This document shows positions 15,721 to 26,088 of a stretch of 64,000 bases of DNA, in pieces. Origin of the DNA: Algimonas arctica (GTDB taxonomy: Bacteria > Pseudomonadota > Alphaproteobacteria > Caulobacterales > Maricaulaceae); NCBI RefSeq assembly GCF_014652695.1, contig NZ_BMZH01000005.1, positions 161,365 through 225,364 on the forward strand. Direction: 5' to 3'. Positions within the stretch are counted from its first letter, which is position 1; every line of letters starts with the position of its first letter. The notes beneath the pieces were generated by a model that made no database searches, was not told where the DNA came from, and was given only the letters and a program-made list of their open reading frames with translations. A program made the position numbers and the translations under genes.

Positions 15721-18033
15721 TTATGCGTCTTCTTTGGGTGTCGCTTCGGAATTGTCTTCTTCCGGGGCTTTTGGCTTCGGCGTCGGAACAAATTTGAAGG
15801 TCAAATTTTCCTTCTTCCGATCGACGCCGACTTTGACCAGACCGCCATATTTCAGCTTCCCGAACAGGATTTCGTCAGCCAGTGGCTTTTTGACATATTC
15901 CTGAATCGTGCGTCCGAGCGGACGCGCGCCGTAACGCTTGTCATACCCTTTGTCCGCAATCCATTGGTTCGCACCCTTGGACACTTCAAATTCGATTTTA
16001 CGGTCAGCCAACTGAGCTTCGAGCTGAATAACGAATTTATCGACAACCCGGCCAATGTGCTCTTTGGACAACGGCGCGAACATGACGGTCGCATCGAGGC
16101 GGTTGCGGAATTCTGGCGTGAAGCGCCGTTTAATCGCCACCTCTTGCTCATCATCCTTCATGCCACGACCAAAGCCAATCTCTGACTTTGCCGCATCGGC
16201 TGCGCCTGCATTTGTCGTCATAATAATGATGACATTGCGGAAGTCGACCTTGCGACCATTCGAGTCCGTCAAGAAGCCATTATCCATCACTTGCAACAAG
16301 ATGTTGTAGATGTCCGGATGGGCTTTTTCGATTTCGTCGAGCAACAGCACACTATGCGGATTCTGATTAACCGCATCTGTCAGCAGACCACCTTGATCAT
16401 AACCCACATAGCCGGGAGGCGCCCCGATCAAACGCGACACAGTGTGACGTTCCATATATTCGGACATGTCAAAGCGGAGCAGTTCCAGACCTTGCGTCAT
16501 CGCCAGCTGGCGAGCGACTTCGGTTTTACCCACACCTGTCGGCCCCGCGAAGAGGTAAGACCCAATCGGCTTATTCGGCTCACGCAAACCTGCGCGCGCG
16601 AGTTTCACCGCAGCGGCGACCTGATCAATGGCTGAGTCTTGACCAAACACCATGCGCTTGAGATCTTGCGGAAGACTCTTGAGTGCTTTCTCATCATCAC
16701 GCGAAATCGACTTGGGCGGGATACGCGCGATTTTGGACACGACGGCTTCGATTTCCTTGATGCCGATGAGCGACTTGCGCTCTTCTTCAGGCACAAGTTT
16801 CGTGCGTGCGCCCGCTTCATCAATGATGTCGATGGCTTTATCGGGCAATTTGCGGTCCGTGATATGGCGCACAGATAGCTGCACAGCCGCATCAATCGCC
16901 TCGGTCGAATATTCGACCTTATGGAATTCCTCAAAATAGGTTTTTAGCCCGTGAAGGATCAGCACCGCATCCTCGGGAGTTGGCTCAGAGACATCGATTT
17001 TGAGGAAGCGACGCGCAAGCGCGCGGTCTTTCTCGAAATGTTGACGATATTCCTTATAGGTCGTCGACCCCATGCAACGAAGCTTGCCGCTTTGCAGCGC
17101 TGGTTTGAGCAAGTTTGACGCATCCATTGCGCCGCCACTTGTTGCGCCAGCGCCGATGATGGTGTGAATTTCGTCGATGAATAGAACCGCACCCGGCGTG
17201 TCCTGCAATTTGGTCACAACCGCTTTCAACCGTTCTTCAAAATCACCGCGGTAGCGTGTGCCCGCAAGCAACGCGCCCATATCAAGTGAGTAAATCGTGG
17301 CGTCCGCGAGCACGTCCGGCACATCATCATTGACGATGCGGCGCGCGATACCTTCGGCAATCGCCGTTTTACCGACACCCGGATCCCCCACGAGGAGCGG
17401 GTTATTTTTGCGTCGGCGCGACAGCACCATGATACAGCGTTCGACTTCCTCAGCGCGTCCGATCAGCGGATCAATATCGCCTTCACGGGCCTTCTGATTC
17501 AAATTGACCGTATATTCGGCCAACGGATCTTTGCCTTGTGCTTCTTCGCTATCTTCGTTCACGCCGGTTGGCGTTTTAGGCGCCGCCGCTGTCCCGTTTT
17601 TGGCGATGCCGTGGCTAATATAATTGACCGCATCGTAACGGGTCATGTCCCGTTCTTGCAGGAAATAGACGGCGTGTGACTCACGCTCGGCGAACAAAGC
17701 GACCAGCGCGTTGGCGCCCGTGACTTCTTCGCGGCCAGAGGATTGCACGTGAATAACCGCGCGTTGAATAACACGGTGGAAACCCGCCGTTGGGCGCGCT
17801 TCTTCAAATTCCTCGACGATCAATGAGGCGAGGTCTTCGTCCAAATAACGCGTAACGTCCGCTCGAAGCGGTTCAATATCAACACTACACGCCGTCACAA
17901 CGGCGGCAGAGTCTTTGTCATCCAACAGCGCGAGCAACAAATGCTCCAGCGTTGCGAGTTCGTGTTTCCGGTCACTCGCAAGCGTCAGGGCGCGATGAAT
18001 GGTTTCTTCCAAGACTGGAGAGAATGAGGCCAT
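15721..18033 (-). CDS. clpA: ATP-dependent Clp protease ATP-binding subunit ClpA
   Basis: 770 residues. N-terminal Clp repeat domain ([16 protein letters not shown] to about 150), first AAA+ module with GDPGVGKTA, second with GPTGVGKTE and the pore-loop region [13 protein letters not shown]. The ClpP-docking loop reads EIGFGRG. ClpA unfolds substrates and feeds them to ClpP. ATG 18033 has AAGGAAG 7 nt upstream and gives the ClpA length; an open frame beyond it is unrelated. The acidic C-terminal tail ([15 protein letters not shown]) is typical of alphaproteobacteria. clpS lies immediately upstream on the same strand. Confidence 0.96.
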   Translation of the reverse strand: MASFSPVLEETIHRALTLASDRKHELATLEHLLLALLDDKDSAAVVTACSVDIEPLRADVTRYLDEDLASLIVEEFEEARPTAGFHRVIQRAVIHVQSSGREEVTGANALVALFAERESHAVYFLQERDMTRYDAVNYISHGIAKNGTAAAPKTPTGVNEDSEEAQGKDPLAEYTVNLNQKAREGDIDPLIGRAEEVERCIMVLSRRRKNNPLLVGDPGVGKTAIAEGIARRIVNDDVPDVLADATIYSLDMGALLAGTRYRGDFEERLKAVVTKLQDTPGAVLFIDEIHTIIGAGATSGGAMDASNLLKPALQSGKLRCMGSTTYKEYRQHFEKDRALARRFLKIDVSEPTPEDAVLILHGLKTYFEEFHKVEYSTEAIDAAVQLSVRHITDRKLPDKAIDIIDEAGARTKLVPEEERKSLIGIKEIEAVVSKIARIPPKSISRDDEKALKSLPQDLKRMVFGQDSAIDQVAAAVKLARAGLREPNKPIGSYLFAGPTGVGKTEVARQLAMTQGLELLRFDMSEYMERHTVSRLIGAPPGYVGYDQGGLLTDAVNQNPHSVLLLDEIEKAHPDIYNILLQVMDNGFLTDSNGRKVDFRNVIIIMTTNAGAADAAKSEIGFGRGMKDDEQEVAIKRRFTPEFRNRLDATVMFAPLSKEHIGRVVDKFVIQLEAQLADRKIEFEVSKGANQWIADKGYDKRYGARPLGRTIQEYVKKPLADEILFGKLKYGGLVKVGVDRKKENLTFKFVPTPKPKAPEEDNSEATPKEDA

Positions 18034-18187
18034 AATTAAGCTTCCTTTCGAATACTCGACTTGGGAAGTCGGGGATCGATATTCAATGCGGCGCGAGGCG
18101 ATGTGGCTGCACGAAACCGTGAAAAGTGTGTCTGCTCTGCAACAATAGCGGAATTTGACTTCAAACTCGGCAAGTGAGCGACGAAAA

Positions 18188-18574
18188 TCATTCTTTCTCC
18201 AACGTGCATTGTAGCGGGTGCATGTTGCGTTTGGCGGCGTCCATGACTTGCGCGACTTTGGTTTCGGCGACTTCAAATGTATAGACACCGCATGTGCCAA
18301 TGCCGGTTTGATGCACCGCGAGCATGACTTGCGTGGCCTCTTCCTGAGACTTTTTGAAAATCCCCATCAAGATCGAAATCACAAATTCCATCGGCGTGTA
18401 ATCGTCGTTCATCAGCAAGACGCGGTACATGGAGGGCTTTTTGGTCTTCTCGCGCGTCTTGGTTGCGACACCGCGTTCCATACCGTCATCGGACCCATCA
18501 TCCGGTTTTCCCGGTCGTCCATTTGCGCCCTTATCCGGGCCAGCCAATTTTATAGGTGTCGTCAAGTTGAGCAT
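18188..18574 (-). CDS. clpS: ClpS, N-end rule adaptor of ClpAP
   Basis: 128 residues. A charged flexible N-terminus is followed by the ClpS core with [16 protein letters not shown] (N-degron pocket residues ND-D), then [25 protein letters not shown]. It hands substrates with destabilising N-terminal residues to ClpA. ATG 18574 is taken; GTG at 18583 is in frame and also possible. The gap to clpA is 154 bp. Confidence 0.95.
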   Translation of the reverse strand: MLNLTTPIKLAGPDKGANGRPGKPDDGSDDGMERGVATKTREKTKKPSMYRVLLMNDDYTPMEFVISILMGIFKKSQEEATQVMLAVHQTGIGTCGVYTFEVAETKVAQVMDAAKRNMHPLQCTLEKE

Positions 18575-18733
18575 TATTCTCACTTACTATGGCAGCGCAT
18601 CGCGTTTGAAAAGTCGCCCACGCGACAAAGTCATACTCAACACACTACGCGTTTATGGGGTTGCCCTGATATTTTCAGGGCATGGTTAAGGCATATTAAC
18701 CTGTCCCTAACCGACCCCGTTTAGCGGTTCGTC

Positions 18734-19831
18734 ATGAATTGGGTTCGTCTCGCCATAATTGCAATAGCGCTTTGCGTCGCGGCGCCGGCTTATGCGGAAC
18801 AACAAGGTCGCTACGCCTCGATTATTGTTGATGCCAATAGTCTCGACATTTTGCATGCGCGCCAGATTGACGCCCAGCGCCATCCTGCAAGCCTGACCAA
18901 GATCATGACACTTTACCTCACTTTTGAAGCGCTGGAGTCAGGCCAAGTGACGTTGGATTTGGCCGTTCCAGTTTCCGCTCATGCGGCCAGCACGGCCCCG
19001 ATCAAAATGGGATTGCGGCGCGGACAAAACGTTCGGATAGACACGCTCATCCAAGCTGTTGCGGTGCGCAGTTCCAATGATGCCGCAGTCGTTTTGGCGG
19101 AAGCGATCGGGGGTAGTGAAGCACAATTCGTTGAGCGGATGAATGCGGCCGCGATCGCGCTTGGCATGCGTAGCACAACATTTCGAAATCCGCACGGGCT
19201 ACCCGACGCGGCGCAAGTCACAACGGCGCGGGACATGGCGAAGTTAGCCATTGCCACGCGCACGCGATTTCCACAGCATTATCATTATTTCGGGCAAACC
19301 CATTTTCGCGGACGCGAAAGTACGAACAAGCTTCTGAAAGAACGCGCCGACGTTGATGGTTTCAAAACGGGTTATACGAATGCCTCTGGCTACAACCTTG
19401 TTATCAGCGCTGTGCGTGACGAGGCTCGGATCATTGCCGTCGTGCTTGGCGGTGCGTCGAGCGGATCCCGCAATAGCCATATGTCGGACCTGATCGACCG
19501 TGGCTTTGACGTCATTGGCGCGAAAACCGATCCCGTCATCGCAGTCAGCGCACTGACGCAATCCCCCATGCACAAACGACACTGGGCGATGCAGATCGAT
19601 GGCTTCGATAGTCCCGCTGAAACCGCCATTTTTACCGACACCTTGATTCGGAGTGCGGGGATTGGCGCGGCAGCCTCTCGCAGTCACACGCGCGGCGACC
19701 ACATATCCCACAGCGTACGGGTCGAAGCACTTGATCAAACCACGGCGCGTAATCTGTGCGCTCACCATGGCGAATTATTAAAAATAGCGCCGCGTCGATG
19801 TAAGGTTTTATCCATCGCAAATTCCGGTTAG
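18734..19831 (+). CDS. D-alanyl-D-alanine carboxypeptidase (S11 family)
   Basis: 365 residues. Signal peptide ends near PAYA-EQQ. The three penicillin-binding motifs are SLTK (HPASLTKIM), SSN (VRSSNDAA) and KTG (DGFKTGYT). The last 80 residues (HWAMQIDGFDSPAETAIFTD and on) have the spacing of a divergent SPOR domain, which would target the enzyme to denuded septal glycan. It trims the terminal D-Ala of peptidoglycan stem peptides in the periplasm. Its promoter lies in the 160-bp gap shared with divergent clpS. Confidence 0.9.
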   Translation: MNWVRLAIIAIALCVAAPAYAEQQGRYASIIVDANSLDILHARQIDAQRHPASLTKIMTLYLTFEALESGQVTLDLAVPVSAHAASTAPIKMGLRRGQNVRIDTLIQAVAVRSSNDAAVVLAEAIGGSEAQFVERMNAAAIALGMRSTTFRNPHGLPDAAQVTTARDMAKLAIATRTRFPQHYHYFGQTHFRGRESTNKLLKERADVDGFKTGYTNASGYNLVISAVRDEARIIAVVLGGASSGSRNSHMSDLIDRGFDVIGAKTDPVIAVSALTQSPMHKRHWAMQIDGFDSPAETAIFTDTLIRSAGIGAAASRSHTRGDHISHSVRVEALDQTTARNLCAHHGELLKIAPRRCKVLSIANSG

Positions 19832-19881
19832 GGGGAGCGGCATTCTCGCCACTCTACTGATTGAGACGGAGCAGCCTGCCG

Positions 19882-20751
19882 ATGAATTTGATTCTGCCCA
19901 CTGTCGAGACAAAGACCGCATTGCGCGCGCGCATGTCGGGCTATGCGTCGGACAGGAAAACGACCGTTCTCGTTCCGACTATGGGCGCGCTACATGCGGG
20001 CCACCTCTCCCTGATTCAGATCGCCAAACGCGTCGCCGATAAGGTTATCGTCTCGATTTTTGTCAATCCGACGCAATTTGCGCCCGGCGAAGACTTCGAG
20101 GCCTACCCTCGTGATATTAGTGCCGATATGGCGCTCTTGGCCCGAGAGAATATTGATCTGCTGTATCTCCCCGCCCCCGATGCGATGTATTTTGGGGATC
20201 ACAGCACCCGGGTCATTGTTGGGGATGTAGGCGAAGGATTGGAAACCGATCACCGCCCAACGTTTTTCCACGGCGTTGCCTTGGTTGTGAACAAGCTTCT
20301 CAACCAAGTTCGGCCCGACATCGCCATCTTCGGCGAGAAAGATTACCAGCAGCTCGCCGTCATCCGCCGTATGGTACGGGATTTGGATATGCCAATCGAG
20401 ATCATCGGCGCCCCAATTGCACGCGACCCGCACGGGTTGGCGCTGTCATCACGAAATCGCTATTTCGACGCCGAGGGACTCGCTGTTGCCCGGACACTCA
20501 ATCATATTTTGTTTGCGGCTCGTGACGCGCTGCAAGGCGGCGCTGAGATTTCAGAGACGTTGTCTAACGCCAAGCAAAAATTGGTCCATGCTGGGCTATC
20601 GGATATTGATTATGTGAGCCTCGCTGACGCAGCCACGCTCGCGCTTAAAACAGACGGTCACGTTGCTGCCCGGATGCGCTTGCTGATAGCAACCCATTGC
20701 CGAGGCGTTCGTTTGATCGATAATTGCGCCGTTATATCCCAAGAAAGTTAG
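19882..20751 (+). CDS. panC: Pantothenate synthetase
   Basis: 289 residues. Condenses pantoate with beta-alanine using ATP. Signatures are TMGALHAGHLSLI (the HIGH-like element), FVNPTQFAPGEDF, GEKDYQQLAVIRRMV and LSSRNRY (KMSKS-like). I use ATG 19882, preceded by GGAG, instead of the in-frame TTG at 19861. The GST gene begins 2 nt after the stop, so the two are probably co-transcribed. panB is not in the window. Confidence 0.94.
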   Translation: MNLILPTVETKTALRARMSGYASDRKTTVLVPTMGALHAGHLSLIQIAKRVADKVIVSIFVNPTQFAPGEDFEAYPRDISADMALLARENIDLLYLPAPDAMYFGDHSTRVIVGDVGEGLETDHRPTFFHGVALVVNKLLNQVRPDIAIFGEKDYQQLAVIRRMVRDLDMPIEIIGAPIARDPHGLALSSRNRYFDAEGLAVARTLNHILFAARDALQGGAEISETLSNAKQKLVHAGLSDIDYVSLADAATLALKTDGHVAARMRLLIATHCRGVRLIDNCAVISQES

Positions 20752-20753
20752 TG

Positions 20754-21425
20754 ATGATTACACTGCACCACCTCGAAAACTCTCAATCCATTCGCATTCT
20801 CTGGCTCCTTGAAGAGCTGGGCGGGGAATATGGGTTCAAAATGTATGACCGAGATACGGAGACCATGTTAGCGCCGGATGATTATAAGGCGATTTCACCG
20901 CTCGGGACGGCGCCTTTCATAACAGATGGCAAAACCGTTTTGGCGGAGAGCAATGCGATTATAGACTATATTTTAGATCAGACAGACGGGCACGCTCTGC
21001 GTCCCGCCCCGAAGACCGCGGATCGCGCACAATATTTGTTCTGGTTTCATGCCGCCCAAGGCAGTTATCAATCGCTGCAAACTGGGCGGTTTATCAATAG
21101 TATTGCGGTCGACCGCTCGCCCCGCCTTGTGCGCGGCATCATTCGTAAGGTGATGGGGATGTTGGACGCGGCATTTTACAGCCCGCGCCTGAATACTGTT
21201 ATGAACCTGATGGAAGATGACCTGTCTCGCCATCCGTTTTTAGCGGGTGAAGCCTTCACAGCCGCCGATATCGCCTTTGGATACACTCTACAAATGGCGT
21301 CAATGCGCGGAGATTTGGGCGAAAACTATCCGCATACCCAAGCCTATGTTGACCGGATGGAAGCGCGTCCCGCGTGGCAAGCGGCATTGGCCAAGGACGG
21401 CAAATTCACTGGCGTTCCAACGTAA
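20754..21425 (+). CDS. Glutathione S-transferase
   Basis: 223 residues. Thioredoxin-like N-terminal domain starting ITLHHLENSQSIRILWLLEELG, with cis-proline in LGTAPFI and the glutathione-binding ESNAIIDYI, followed by an all-helical C-terminal domain (FLAGEAFTAADIAFGYTL). The substrate cannot be predicted. ATG 20754 follows the panC stop directly. Confidence 0.9.
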   Translation: MITLHHLENSQSIRILWLLEELGGEYGFKMYDRDTETMLAPDDYKAISPLGTAPFITDGKTVLAESNAIIDYILDQTDGHALRPAPKTADRAQYLFWFHAAQGSYQSLQTGRFINSIAVDRSPRLVRGIIRKVMGMLDAAFYSPRLNTVMNLMEDDLSRHPFLAGEAFTAADIAFGYTLQMASMRGDLGENYPHTQAYVDRMEARPAWQAALAKDGKFTGVPT

Positions 21426-21450
21426 TATTCCGGTCAAATTTGGTTTGATC

Positions 21451-21972
21451 TCAAATTGTTTTGATCATGGTGTAAAGAGGCACAGGAACGCCGCCCTTGT
21501 CGTCGAAAAACTTGTTCTCAACCCTATACCCACAACGCGCATAAAATGGCCGCCCCGCTTCGGTTGCGGCCATTTCAAGGCCCGTGAACCCGCGCGCTTT
21601 CGCCGCTGCCTCTGATCGATCCAAGATGAGCCGCCCAATCCCCCGCCGAGCGTGATCGGGGTGCGTGTACATGGCGCGTATCCTTGCCCGATCCGTTGCA
21701 GAGTCAAGTTCGCGTGCGCTGCGGCCCGCTGAATGATTGCCGCCATATAGGGTCGCGCGATATGACCAGCCGCCACATCCGACCAGCGTTTCGCCATCAA
21801 AAACACAAAAATACGTCCCATCAGAGATTAATTGCGTGTCCAACCCCATTGACGCTTCGGAGGCCTTTATTTGCGCGTCATCCAGATAACCCTTTTGAAG
21901 TTCATGGATAGCAAGGGTTTGAAGGCGTTGAATTTTTGGGACATCGCCCAAGTTTGCAGCAGAAACGAACAC
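21451..21972 (-). CDS. GNAT-family N-acetyltransferase
   Basis: 173 residues. Acetyl-CoA-binding motif A is RIRAMYTHPDHARRGIGRLILDRSEAAAKARGF (R/QxxGxG/A as RRGIG), followed by FYARCGYRV. Start is GTG 21972 with GAGG 8 nt upstream; the longer frame lacks a site. Substrate unknown. Convergent with the GST gene. Confidence 0.82.
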   Translation of the reverse strand: MFVSAANLGDVPKIQRLQTLAIHELQKGYLDDAQIKASEASMGLDTQLISDGTYFCVFDGETLVGCGGWSYRATLYGGNHSAGRSARELDSATDRARIRAMYTHPDHARRGIGRLILDRSEAAAKARGFTGLEMAATEAGRPFYARCGYRVENKFFDDKGGVPVPLYTMIKTI

Positions 21973-22060
21973 TGTAGCACCCTCATGCGTCGTGGATAAA
22001 AACACCCGACTCGAAATGTTGCACGAATGACACAGAGTCGCCACAATCCATTAATGCGAG

Positions 22061-22093
22061 GGCAAAGTTGATTGCAAAATGTTAATCTTTGCC
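22061..22093. promoter_or_regulatory. Inverted repeat upstream of the TonB-dependent receptor
   Basis: GGCAAAG, 19 bp, then CTTTGCC, centred about 100 bp before the receptor start. It could be an operator for a dimeric regulator; no family match is claimed. Confidence 0.3.
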
Positions 22094-22180
22094 TTAGCGA
22101 AGATAAGTCTTTCCGATTACGATCAGTCAAGGGGGCTTGATCTTAACGCAAAGACACTCAGAGAAATATAGGGATTCCTA

Positions 22181-24868
22181 ATGAAAAACACTGATCTTAA
22201 GGTTTGGCTCGCCGCAAGCGCTTCGTCCGTCATGCTCGCGACTATGTTGAGCGCAGGTACAGCCTATGCCCAAGACAGTTCTGATGACACTGTCACCCAA
22301 GACGAAATCATTACGATCGGTACGCGCCGGACGCAGCGCTCTGCCGCTGATACACCCGCGCCGGTTGACGTTATTTCTGGCATTGAGTTTACCCGTAACG
22401 CGGCTGACGATGTGCAGGATTTGCTTCGCACATCCGTCCCGTCCTTTAACATCAATACGCAACCGATCTCTGACGCTGCATCCATTGTGCGTCCTGCCAA
22501 CTTACGCGGCCTGTCACCTGACCAAACCTTGGTTTTGATTAACGGCAAACGACGCCACCGCGGCTCAGTCATCTCTTTCCTCGGCGGCGGCATTTCCGAC
22601 GGCGCTCAGGGTGCAGATATCTCTGCTATCCCGTCCATTGCTCTCAAACAGGTTGAAGTCCTACGTGACGGCGCATCCTCACAATATGGTTCAGATGCCA
22701 TCGCGGGTGTATTGAACTTTGTCCTTAAAGACTCCGCAGAAGGTGGTTCCTTCGAAGCAAAATATGGCACGACCTATGACGGTGACGGCGATACTTATCG
22801 TTTCTCTGGCAACATCGGCCTTCCTTTGGGTGACCAAGGCTTCGTCAACGTCTCCGCCGAATATGGCGACACAAACGGCACAGTCCGCTCCGTAAACCGC
22901 AATGATGTGACAGAACTTGTCGGTCTGGGTTTGGTGACGAACGATTATAGCCGCATCAACACTTACACCGACTCTGTTCCTCAATATTGGGGGCAGCCGG
23001 ATGTCGAAGATGACCTGAAACTCTTCTATAACTCTGCGCTCGAACTTTCCGATAATGCGGAAATTTACAGCTTCGGTAGCTATGCGTCTCGGACCGTTAC
23101 GGGTGGCTTCTTTTACCGCACCCCTTACGCAAACAGCTTCGGCGGTGCCCGTGGCGGTGTCTATGCCGGCCCAACAATCAACGGGAACCCATCCGTCCTC
23201 GTTGGCGATCTTGATGGCCTCGGCGTCGGCGGTGCCTGCCCGGCTGGTATCGAAATGGTCAACCAGCTACCCGACCCAACGGTTCTGGCCCAAGTTCAAG
23301 CGGATCCAAATTGTTTCAGCTTCATTGAGACGATCCCGAACGGCTTCACACCCCGCTTTGGCGGTGACAATACGGACTATAGTTTTGCCGTTGGTTTACG
23401 CGGCGATGTCAGCATTGGCGACGGTCTCGCTTATGACCTGTCGATGACACACGGTCGAAACAAGACCGAGTTTTTCATCAACAATACAATCAACGCCTCG
23501 CTGGGCCCGAACACGCCGCGCGACTTCCGTCCAGGTGGACAGCAGCAGACTGAAACAGTGCTGAATGCTGATTTCGCTTATTTGTTGCCAACAGGCATGG
23601 CGTCCGATCTGTCGATCGCTTTTGGTGCGGAATACCGCAAAGAAGAATTTGAACTCTTCCAAGGTGACCCCGCATCATTCGCGTTGGGCCCTCTCGCCGA
23701 TCAAGGCTTCTCATCCTCATCAAATGGTTTTGGTGGGTTCGCCAACGCGAGCGTCGCCTCACAAGACTCTTATGGTGTATACACAGAGCTTGAAGCTGAC
23801 GTGACGGACCGCCTCACTGTACAAGGGGCAATCCGATACGAAGACTACTCAGCCTTTGGTGATACATTCAATTACAAGCTGGCTGGCCTTTTCAAAGTCA
23901 CGGATTCATTCAGAATTCGCGGGTCCCACTCGACGGGCTTCCACGCGCCAACAGCGGGTCAAGCGAACATCACCAATGTGACAACCCAAAACGTCGGTGG
24001 CGTCTTGATTGATCAAGGAACGTTGCCCCTCAGCTCAGCTGCGGGTCAATTGGCCGCAACCTTCATTGAGAACCGTGACGGCACGCGTCCGGCTCTTGCC
24101 ACTGAAGATGCGACGATCTTCACATTGGGGGCTGCATTCGACCTTGGCCCGACAAGCTGGACCGTTGATAGCTACCAGATTGATGTGGATGACCGCATTG
24201 CGCTCGGTGCCAATATCGACTTCCTGCAAGTGCTGGAAAGCCTCAACACGTCAGCCACGGCCTTTACGTCCGTCAATGATGGCCTGACTCAACTGAGTGC
24301 TGCCAACGTGATCAACCGGAGTGAGTTTATCGGTCTGGACGATCTGTCCCAGTTCCGATTCTTCGCCAACAGCTTCGATACCCGGACGCGCGGTATTGAT
24401 GTCGTCGGTCGGATGCCATTCGCCTTCTTGAACGGCAACTCAGAACTCACACTTGCGGCAAACTACAATGAGACAGAAGTCACACGTCGTGCTGCCGCCG
24501 GTCAAATTCAACGGATTGACGATGGCCGCGTTGCATCCCTCGAAGATCTGCTTCCAAACTGGAAAGGCTTCGCGCAGTGGACCCACACACAAGGTCGACT
24601 ACGGACTCTCGTTCGGGCCAATTATTTTGGTCAATGGGATGACACCGGCAATGGCGTCAATGACATTTCGTCTGAAATCCTTGTCGATGCGGAAGTCGGT
24701 TACAATGTGACGAAAGCGGTCGAGCTCGTCGTCGGGGCCAGCAACATCTTTGACAACTATCCAGATGAGAACCCCGGCCAAGGTGGCACAGGGCAACTTT
24801 ATCCAGAGGCGGCTCCAACAGGTTTCTCTGGTGGCCAGTATTACGGTAAAATCCGGATCACCTTCTAG
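22181..24868 (+). CDS. TonB-dependent outer-membrane receptor
   Basis: 895 residues. Signal peptide ends TAYA-QDS; a TonB-box-like DEIITIGTRR follows, then the plug domain (LRGLSPDQTLVLINGKRRHRG, VEVLRDGASSQYGSDAIAGVLNFVLKD) and a 22-strand barrel ending in GGQYYGKIRITF with the terminal aromatic residue needed for BAM-dependent insertion. Imports an unknown ligand (siderophore, vitamin or saccharide) using TonB-ExbBD energy. AGGGATT precedes the ATG. Stands alone with its own terminator; no siderophore or transport genes adjoin to indicate the substrate. Confidence 0.93.
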   Translation: MKNTDLKVWLAASASSVMLATMLSAGTAYAQDSSDDTVTQDEIITIGTRRTQRSAADTPAPVDVISGIEFTRNAADDVQDLLRTSVPSFNINTQPISDAASIVRPANLRGLSPDQTLVLINGKRRHRGSVISFLGGGISDGAQGADISAIPSIALKQVEVLRDGASSQYGSDAIAGVLNFVLKDSAEGGSFEAKYGTTYDGDGDTYRFSGNIGLPLGDQGFVNVSAEYGDTNGTVRSVNRNDVTELVGLGLVTNDYSRINTYTDSVPQYWGQPDVEDDLKLFYNSALELSDNAEIYSFGSYASRTVTGGFFYRTPYANSFGGARGGVYAGPTINGNPSVLVGDLDGLGVGGACPAGIEMVNQLPDPTVLAQVQADPNCFSFIETIPNGFTPRFGGDNTDYSFAVGLRGDVSIGDGLAYDLSMTHGRNKTEFFINNTINASLGPNTPRDFRPGGQQQTETVLNADFAYLLPTGMASDLSIAFGAEYRKEEFELFQGDPASFALGPLADQGFSSSSNGFGGFANASVASQDSYGVYTELEADVTDRLTVQGAIRYEDYSAFGDTFNYKLAGLFKVTDSFRIRGSHSTGFHAPTAGQANITNVTTQNVGGVLIDQGTLPLSSAAGQLAATFIENRDGTRPALATEDATIFTLGAAFDLGPTSWTVDSYQIDVDDRIALGANIDFLQVLESLNTSATAFTSVNDGLTQLSAANVINRSEFIGLDDLSQFRFFANSFDTRTRGIDVVGRMPFAFLNGNSELTLAANYNETEVTRRAAAGQIQRIDDGRVASLEDLLPNWKGFAQWTHTQGRLRTLVRANYFGQWDDTGNGVNDISSEILVDAEVGYNVTKAVELVVGASNIFDNYPDENPGQGGTGQLYPEAAPTGFSGGQYYGKIRITF

Positions 24869-24891
24869 TCGGTCTTCGACACATGAATATT

Positions 24892-24924
24892 AAAAGGCCC
24901 GGTCAAGCGACCGGGCCTTTTTTT
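24892..24924 (+). terminator. Strong Rho-independent terminator after the TonB receptor
   Basis: AAAAGGCCCGGTC-AAGC-GACCGGGCC followed by seven T. Could also serve the converging DUF1489 gene. Confidence 0.9.
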
Positions 24925-24943
24925 CATGTCTAACTAAAAAGCG

Positions 24944-25375
24944 CTACCACGCACCAAGTTCGACGAGCTTTCGCATCAGCTTGGTTGGCAACTCATCGTC
25001 GTCGCCAATTGCCTCACCCATATCGTGGGGGGCGTCTTCGGGTTTAAGGTATCGCCAGCCCTGAAAGGCCCGACGCGGCGTCGGCATCACAGGAATCAAC
25101 GTCGATTCCATCAGGATGGAGCACGCTTTGACTCCGTCCCGACGAACGACCTCTTCCAACCGGACGATCGGATTTCGGCACAAAATCATGCCTTTAATGA
25201 CCCAGAAGATCGACCCGCCAGCTTCAAGCGCATCCTTCTGTTTCGGGAACATGCGCGTGACATGCTCATGATGCGCCGACAATCCGGCCGCCTTTCGACG
25301 GTCGACAACCGTCTCTTGCCAATCAGCCAGCGTTTCGATCGATTTCGATCCGACGGAGAGTTTCTGCAAATGCAT
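24944..25375 (-). CDS. DUF1489 family protein
   Basis: 143 residues. Opens MHLQKLSVGSKSIETLADWQ and contains FWVIKGMILCRNPIVRLEEV and PTPRRAFQGWRYLKPEDAP, the typical pattern of the alphaproteobacterial DUF1489 family. No function known. ATG 25375 matches the family start. It is separated by 77 bp from the divergent cyclophilin gene. Confidence 0.85.
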   Translation of the reverse strand: MHLQKLSVGSKSIETLADWQETVVDRRKAAGLSAHHEHVTRMFPKQKDALEAGGSIFWVIKGMILCRNPIVRLEEVVRRDGVKACSILMESTLIPVMPTPRRAFQGWRYLKPEDAPHDMGEAIGDDDELPTKLMRKLVELGAW

Positions 25376-25452
25376 CACACGACAGAGATAGCGCCCCCCT
25401 CTGGTCGTGCAAGGGAGTAGCGCCCGGGCATACACAGGCGTATAGTCACGAT

Positions 25453-26055
25453 ATGAAACATTACCTCCTTCCCCTCGCCCTTACCTTGTCCGCCTGTGGC
25501 GCCACGGATGATGGACGCCCGAACGTGGTTCTTGACACGGAGCTCGGCGAAATTGAGATCGAAGTTCATCTCGATACGGCGCCTATTTCCGGCGCTGATT
25601 TCCTCATGCATGTCGATAAAGGCCTCTATGTCGATCAAGGGTTTTACCGGGTCGTGCGGGCCGATAATGACCCGCGCGGAATGGGGATGAGCTTGATCCA
25701 AGGCGGGATTTTATCGCAAGAGTTCGACACGCCGCTTATCGCTCATGAACTGACGACCGACACAGGCCTATCTAACACGCGCGGCGTGATCAGCATCGCG
25801 CGCGACGCCCCCGGCACAGGCAGCGCGGGCTACTTTTTCATCAATATCGGCGATAATAGCTTCCTCGACACAGGCGGCGACCGTAATCCAGATGGGGCCG
25901 GCTACGCCACATTTGGCACGATCATTCGCGGCATGGACGTCGTCGAAAACATTCATAGCAAAGACGCAAGCGGCGACAGCCCTAGCCCCGTGACAGATAA
26001 TCAATATCTGACACAGCCCGTCAAAATCGTCCGCGCCTACAGGGTAGAGAATTAG
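25453..26055 (+). CDS. Cyclophilin-type peptidyl-prolyl isomerase, lipoprotein
   Basis: 200 residues. A short lipoprotein signal with LSAC (Cys15) places it in the envelope. The domain begins VVLDTELGEIEIEVHLDTAPISGADFLMHVDKGLY and keeps FYRVVRADN, the position of the catalytic FHR element (here YRV, a conservative change), and GSAGYFFINIGDN. Expected to isomerise proline bonds in periplasmic clients. The next gene, a DsbA-fold oxidoreductase, is 33 bp downstream. Confidence 0.88.
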   Translation: MKHYLLPLALTLSACGATDDGRPNVVLDTELGEIEIEVHLDTAPISGADFLMHVDKGLYVDQGFYRVVRADNDPRGMGMSLIQGGILSQEFDTPLIAHELTTDTGLSNTRGVISIARDAPGTGSAGYFFINIGDNSFLDTGGDRNPDGAGYATFGTIIRGMDVVENIHSKDASGDSPSPVTDNQYLTQPVKIVRAYRVEN

Positions 26056-26088
26056 ACAAGGACTTCGCGCTTCGTTAAGCGCCAAACC